This document shows, piece after piece, positions 56,675 through 64,000 of a DNA stretch of 64,000 nt; position 1 is the first letter of the stretch; each line of letters opens with the position of its first letter. Below the pieces are notes generated by a model. That model saw only the letters and a program-made list of their open reading frames with translations. It did no database searches and had not been told where the DNA came from. The position numbers and the translations under genes are program-made. This DNA is from Phaeosaccion multiseriatum (lineage: Eukaryota > Ochrophyta, other classes). The stretch covers positions 2,418,001 to 2,482,000 of the forward strand of contig OZ218956.1 in assembly GCA_965112735.1 (NCBI GenBank), written 5' to 3'.

Positions 56675-58800
56675 TTACCGACAGCTCTTTCCAAAGCCAG
56701 CATAAATGCCATCCTGCATGCTAATGCCTCCGAAGCGATCCTGCCTCTCCGCCATCCTCCTGGCTGTGTCCTCTCTCCTCTGCCGCTCCAGCGTCTCTAG
56801 CGTCTCGCTCTCCAAAGCCTTCATCTGCGCCTGGTGGGATGCCTCCGTCTCGTCAAGCAAGTGCCTAACTCGCTCCTGCTCGCACGCCCACGCCTTGTCC
56901 TCCATCCTCTCTCGGTAGAGCGCGTCCTGGTGCTGCTCTTTGAGGGCTTCGTTGGACATCAAGTATTCCCTCTGCTGCTCCTCTGTCAGCCCACGGAACT
57001 GGTCCTTCACCCCCCCCTTGACTTCGCTCTGCATGTGCGCCCTGTAGGCAAGTTCCTCTTCGTCCATCCTGGCCTGAGACGTGCAGTGTGACAGTGATGC
57101 AAGCAGAACAGAGAGGGGGTGGGGGTGGGGGTGGGTGCGGGTGGTACAACAGACGAAAAAGAAAAGAAAACGAGAGGGACAACAACAAAAAACCTATGAT
57201 GGCAAAATGAGGGGCGGGATTCGATTCGCTCCTCTGATTCTCCCGCTGCACACATCCACATCCACGCACCTCATCCTCCTTCCATTTTCTGTGCTCCTCG
57301 GCCTTGTCCAGCGCCCTGCGCTCATTGACGCTCCTCACGCTCTGCTGCAGGTCCCTGCGCTGCGCGTCCTCCTCCTCCTCGATCTCGGTCTGCACGGCGG
57401 CCACTTGCTGCAGGTAGGCCTGGTAAGCGCGGTCCTCGGCCTTTTCCTCGCGGTCGCGGTCCTCCATATGCGCCATCTGCGACAGGCTCCACTGCGACAT
57501 TTGGGCCTTCTGCTGAGCGTGCCGTGCCTTCCGATCTGTTGTGTCACGGCACATGTGTTTTTCGTGCAAGGTGGTGATGGAGGAGGAGGAGGAGGAGGAG
57601 GAACGACAAGAAGAAGAAGAAGAAGAAGAAGAAGAAGGAGGAGGAGGAGAAGAAGAAGAACAACAACAACAAAAGCACATGTACACAGTGAGAAAAAACA
57701 CTCCTTGTCCTCTAACCATGATGCCCTGACATATTTACTCTCAACTGTCTCCTTCCCTCCCCCAAGCAACACCCCTCCATATCCTCGTCTGCTCTCTTAA
57801 GAAACGGTGCCCCCCTCCCTCCTCCTGTTCTCGTAACCGTGCAGCCCAAACACATCTCTCTTCCCGCCCACCTCGCTCACCTGGGTCCTCGCCCTTGAAC
57901 TTCTGTAGCGCCGCTACTCCCGTGCGGTCTACATCAACTGGGGCCATGCGCATTTCCCTGTCCTTCCTCCTCATCTCCTCCTTCAAGGCCACGTCCTTCT
58001 GCCACTCCTCCTTAAGAATGTCGGCTTCTTCCCTCCTCAGCGCGTTCTCTTCCGCCTCCCTGTCCTCCATGAGCTGTCGAATGGCCTGGCCTTCGCCGAA
58101 TTCCTCCATCTGCTGCAGGCGCTCCCTCTCCAGCTGAGCTTGACGTTGCCGCACCTGTTTTTTGTTTCGAGGGCAATTCGGGATTTGATTTGATGTGAAT
58201 GAGTTGAGTTTGATTGACGACCAAGATAGCGGGAGCAGAGTTACGTTAGAAAGGCAAGGCAGGGAGGACACACGCGTGGTCAAAGATAGAGAAGCTGAGG
58301 GTGGACGTCGGAGTTGGAGAGTAGAGGGAGGAAGGAGTTGGTGGGGGGGGGTTCCGGCTGGGAAAGTGGGGAGCGGTCCTTTGCCCTCTTGGGGAAGGTT
58401 GACGTTGGAAAGGGGCCGATCGCCAAAGGATTCCACGTACATGAGAGAGAAGAGAGAGAACGGGAAATGGGGGAAAGAGAGGAGCAGACCAGCGGATACC
58501 CTACCTCCCCGAGTCACATAGTGGGCGAGGAAAGTAGCAGGGGGGACGGGAGAGGGGGCAAACGGACCGGAGACTTTGCAGAGGGGAAAGCCGGGCCCCC
58601 AAGGGTGCATCAGCGCACAAGCAGAACGCTCTCAGTGACGATATACTGACCTGCTCGTCGAGGGCTTCCAGGTCCACGCCGATGGTGCGCTGCCGGGCAT
58701 TGAGGAAGCGGGGCACCCGCGCCGCGTTTCTGGCTCGCATTCCTTCGATGCGAGCCTGCTCCTTCTCCAGAGTGATCGGCGCAGCCCCCAGCATTGCCAT
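56675..58800 (-). CDS. RIB43A family flagellar doublet-microtubule inner protein (RIBC2-like)
   Basis: RIB43A proteins lie inside the A-tubule near the ribbon protofilaments of ciliary doublets and stabilise them. Exons in transcript order: 58800-58651, 58154-57881, 57535-57270, 57073-56675; phases match, 362 residues, close to the usual length of about 380. The diagnostic N-terminal stretch FLNARQRTIGVDLEALDEQV matches the family's FNxRxRTIGVDxEAL. LQKFKGEDPDRKARHAQQK matches the LQRFxGED block, and the rest is charged coiled coil. The C-terminus ends GIYAGFGKSCR, like the family's F-x-x-F tail. It is one of two genes in this window pointing to an axoneme. Confidence 0.9.
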
Positions 58801-59281
58801 GATTATGAAGTCGAAGCAGTCCTTAGTAGTGTGGCAGGTAAGGGTAGGTTAGGAGGGTCAAGGCAGCGCCAAGACGAGCGAAGAAGCGGTTGTGATTTCC
58901 CTCCCTGAAAAAACTCCCGGAGATTATGTCACTGAAATCAGCTTTTCTCCACCGCCGGCGGATCATCTAAACTTTTTTCTTTTTTTTCTCTTGCCCTGAC
59001 TGAACACAACACTTGCCTGACGTGGCGACCCTGGTTCCTGGTTCTGGGGGGGAAAGCCATGTAATAAGGCAATGATGAGGGCTAAGGCTGGTTCGTGGTA
59101 GGCGCCAGCCGGCCTGGTTCTGGGCTGGCCTGTCTCAAACAAAAAAAAATGTCAGGGGCTGACTGACAAGAGCGCGCCTTCCTGGGTCGGCTCAACCGCG
59201 GAGCTGGCCCTGCACTCCCCCTCCCCGCCCAAGAGGGGGAGTAACCGCCCCCCCGAGGGCCCCGGAGACACAGAGATACAG

Positions 59282-59315
<34 letters not shown>

Positions 59316-59350
59316 CACAATCACACTTTCAGTTTCTTAGGTGATTTCAA
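58801..59350. other. Upstream region of RIB43A, no further gene seen
   Basis: Contains the presumed RIB43A promoter, T-rich near 58970-58990, and a (CA)n run at about 59282-59312. Confidence 0.45.
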
Positions 59351-59355
59351 TGAAG

Positions 59356-59460
59356 GACCCCTGACGCACTATCGCCCACTTTCTCGATAGCGCGAGATAG
59401 CGGATAGTGGATCGGCTGGGCGCGGCGATACCGGATAGCGGATAGTGCATCAGGGGTTGA
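59356..59460. repeat. Small foldback element with terminal inverted repeats
   Basis: ACCCCTGACGCACTATCG at the left is matched in inverted orientation by CGGATAGTGCATCAGGGGT at the right, about 105 bp apart. Inside it, GATAGCG/CGCTATC words are also inverted. It could form one long hairpin or be a tiny MITE-like element. Confidence 0.6.
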
Positions 59461-59639
59461 AAAGTGGAGGGTGCAGGGGGGGCGAGTGCGTGTGTGTGTT
59501 AGCCAAGGGGCTCCTGCTTGCTCGGTAGGTGTGAGACCTCCCTCACACCGGGCACTTACGTACCGGCCACGAGGGAGCAGCAGAGCAGCAGAGCAAGCCT
59601 CCTCCCAGCCCCTCCGCCCCTCCCACCGGACCCCCCCCC

Positions 59640-60830
59640 CCGCCTCCACCGCCCGGCGACCCGGACGCCAATGACGACCAAGACCCCCCCGAGGACGAGG
59701 AAGAGGAGCGCTGCCTGTACAGCCTCGAACCGCTCAACCGCACTCCCACCGCTCCCTTCCACACAGGTAGGGTGGCGCTCAGCACCTCAGCTCAGCACCG
59801 CCCCCCACCCGGTCCACGCGAACAGCATCGCCATCTGCAGCGCCACAGCACCACAGCACCACAGCACCCCACCATCAGCTTCAAGTGCGCTCGGAAACCC
59901 ACGAGGACCTCATCCACCGTCTCCAGCCACGTGGATGTTGCTGCACGCCTTGCCACCCGCCTACAAGACCGGCTCGCGAACTCCCACTTCGCCTACCACG
60001 CGCTCCTATAGGCCCGATCTGCCACATCTGCACCGGAACTCTACCACGGCAGGAGAAGCGATCACTCACCTCTGCGGCCACACCCCACAGCTTCCACCAC
60101 CGATGGTTGGCGGGCAGCATGGCCGACAGGGTGGCCACCCGCGCCCTCCACAACACCTTCACCTCGTCGACCGCCGAGGCCGACTCCGCTGTGTCATCAG
60201 CATCATCGACCAACGCGCCGGAACCGGACCCTGCCCCACCCGCTTCTCCACCCTCGCCGCTGTCGACAATATCAGGACCCACTTCACCCAACCAGCTCGC
60301 TACTAGACGCATCACACCGGCCCAGCACGCCCAGCTCGCACAGGCCCTGACACCATCACCACAACCGTGGCCCACCACCAGGGACACCCCCCCCCCCGGA
60401 GGAGGGCCAATGGCGGCACAAGGCCCCCCTGCAGAGGCGGCGGTACAAGGCGCGGGCGCTGAGGCCCTCCCTCTTCCCCAATGGACCATCGACCACCCGG
60501 CCATCCAGGCATCGACGCTCCTAGACCTCCGCGGACATGTCTTGCCCCCTGTCAAGAAGGCCTGCAAACGCCACACCTTCGCGACCTTCTACCTCCACAT
60601 CACCCGGCAACTCGTCATCGCCCTCCGCGCGGTCAGGGAGCCGGCCGCCCCAGATGACATCTCGACCACCGTCCGGCCGGGCATGGACTGACTTCCGCCA
60701 CCTTCTCGTGACACTCCGCTTCGGCCATGCCCCCAAGCATTCACGCGAGCAGATGGCCGCTGCTGTCCTCGAACTTGACGTCGAAGAGCACGTGCGCCGC
60801 ATCGTCACGCACCCACCCACACACTCAATA
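59640..60830 (+). pseudogene. Frameshifted 5' fragment of a retroelement related to the reverse transcriptase at 34-37 kb
   Basis: Coding-like sequence jumps between frames at least twice. An early frame reads an acidic EDEEEERCLYSLEPL and later DVAARLATRLQDRLANSHF. A second frame reads WTIDHPAIQASTLLDLRGHV and LVIALRAVREPAAPDD. A third reads AWTDFRHLLVTLRFGHAPKH and SREQMAAAVLELDVEEHV. The last two align with the start of the intact element (MQHPNVLRLGALDPQG, RALRAHKNGPTDA, AWDVFHHLLPAMLF, SRQQRIQMVLDLDI). The fragment stops at the CTCA/CACA repeats near 60830, before any reverse transcriptase motif. It is therefore a dead 5' remnant of a sister element. Confidence 0.65.
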
Positions 60831-61269
60831 ACTCACTCACTCAGTCATTCACCCGCTCTCTCACTTACGCATGCACACATGTCACTCCCTCCCTCACACA
60901 CACACACATACTCACGTACACTCACTCACTCGCGTACGTACGTACGTACGCACACACACAAAAGTCACGCACCCCCACTCACTCATGTACTTACGCGCTC
61001 CGTGATCCACGTCTTTAAGTTAATGACTTAATGAAGAGGGAGGGAAGAAAAAGGAAATGTAAAAAGGCCGAGTCTGATGTCTTTATAATGCAGGGCAGAG
61101 GCAGCTCTTCTGTCTCTCGATGTGGACTCTTCTCACTCCACAGACCTACAGTATGCAATACAGACTACGAAACACGTCCCGCTAGCCGAGTAGCCTGGCT
61201 GATCCATCACAAGAAGAGCAGTCACAAGAAGAGGAGTCGAGCAACGGCAGCGTTTCTCGACCGGCAAGC

Positions 61270-61300
<31 letters not shown>

Positions 61301-61329
61301 ACAGACACAGGTCAGCTTGCTTTGGGCAA
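60831..61329. other. Simple-sequence and gene 3' flank, no gene seen
   Basis: CTCA, CACA and GTAC repeats to about 61000, then sequence with a CT-microsatellite near 61270-61300 that precedes the stop codon of the minus-strand gene. Confidence 0.5.
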
Positions 61330-63635
<2,306 letters not shown>

Positions 63636-63739
63636 CTGGGGTGGAGCGGACGGGAGGAACGAGGGAGCAATTTCTTGCGTGAGAATGGCAAGGCCAAGCG
63701 AATGGTGAACGGTGATCACACGCATGCGCATGCTCACTC

Positions 63740-63939
63740 ACACGCGTGCGCACACACATCATACACAAGCGCACGCACGTACACACACGCACACACACGC
63801 ACACACGCACACACGCATACACAGATGCACATACATACACGCACGCATACACACACGCACACACGCACACACGCACGCACAGATACGCGCACACACACGC
63901 ACACACACACACACGCACACACACACGCACACACACACA

Positions 63940-64000
<61 letters not shown>
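63740..64000. repeat. (CA)n-rich array reaching the right edge
   Basis: CACACG/CACACA mixtures becoming pure CA from about 63945 to the window end; lies in an intron or upstream part of the truncated minus-strand gene. Confidence 0.93.

Overview
This is a nuclear genomic window from a eukaryote. Nearly every gene is split by spliceosomal introns with clean GT..AG borders, plus two probable GC..AG ones. Introns and gaps are loaded with very long simple repeats: (GGGA)n, (CAGA)n, (CCT)n, (CTCA)n, (CA)n, (CAA)n. Two clues hint at the lineage. The metallophosphatase begins with a signal peptide ending in a TASA|FHA motif, like the ASAFAP-type plastid address of algae with secondary red plastids. 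A RIB43A protein and a tubulin polyglutamylase imply motile flagella. A flagellated photosynthetic stramenopile (ochrophyte) fits best, but that is inference; no marker gene settles it.

Layout. <1-10973 (-): a giant tubulin tyrosine ligase-like gene, 13 exons seen, running off the left edge. 11254-14243 (+): a PAPS-dependent sulfotransferase. 14761-18440 (+): a four-KH RNA-binding protein of FUBP/KHSRP type. 20452-24184 (-): a phosphagen (arginine/creatine) kinase homologue with a damaged active site. 25186-28466 (+): an SfsA-family protein. 29425-33614: a tandem duplication of a seven-helix membrane protein gene (-), set among GC-rich palindromic repeats. 34095-37343 (-): a non-LTR-type reverse transcriptase ORF. 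38995-44594 (-): a HELQ/POLQ-type helicase. 44914-45864 (+): a DOMON-domain protein. 48107-53977 (-): the plastid-type metallophosphatase, 13 exons. 54267-55857 (+): a membrane protein of unknown function. 56675-58800 (-): RIB43A. 59640-60830 (+): decayed remains of a retroelement related to the intact reverse transcriptase. 61330->63635 (-): the 3' part of an unrecognised gene whose intron holds about 1 kb of (CAGA)n.

Genes often sit in divergent pairs with about 280-320 bp between start codons (TTLL/sulfotransferase, helicase/DOMON, metallophosphatase/membrane protein), suggesting shared promoters. TTLL and RIB43A act on axonemal microtubules; the others have no evident common pathway. No rRNA, tRNA or CRISPR was recognised. 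Exon borders were inferred by eye from reading-frame continuity and splice consensus, and should be treated as predictions.
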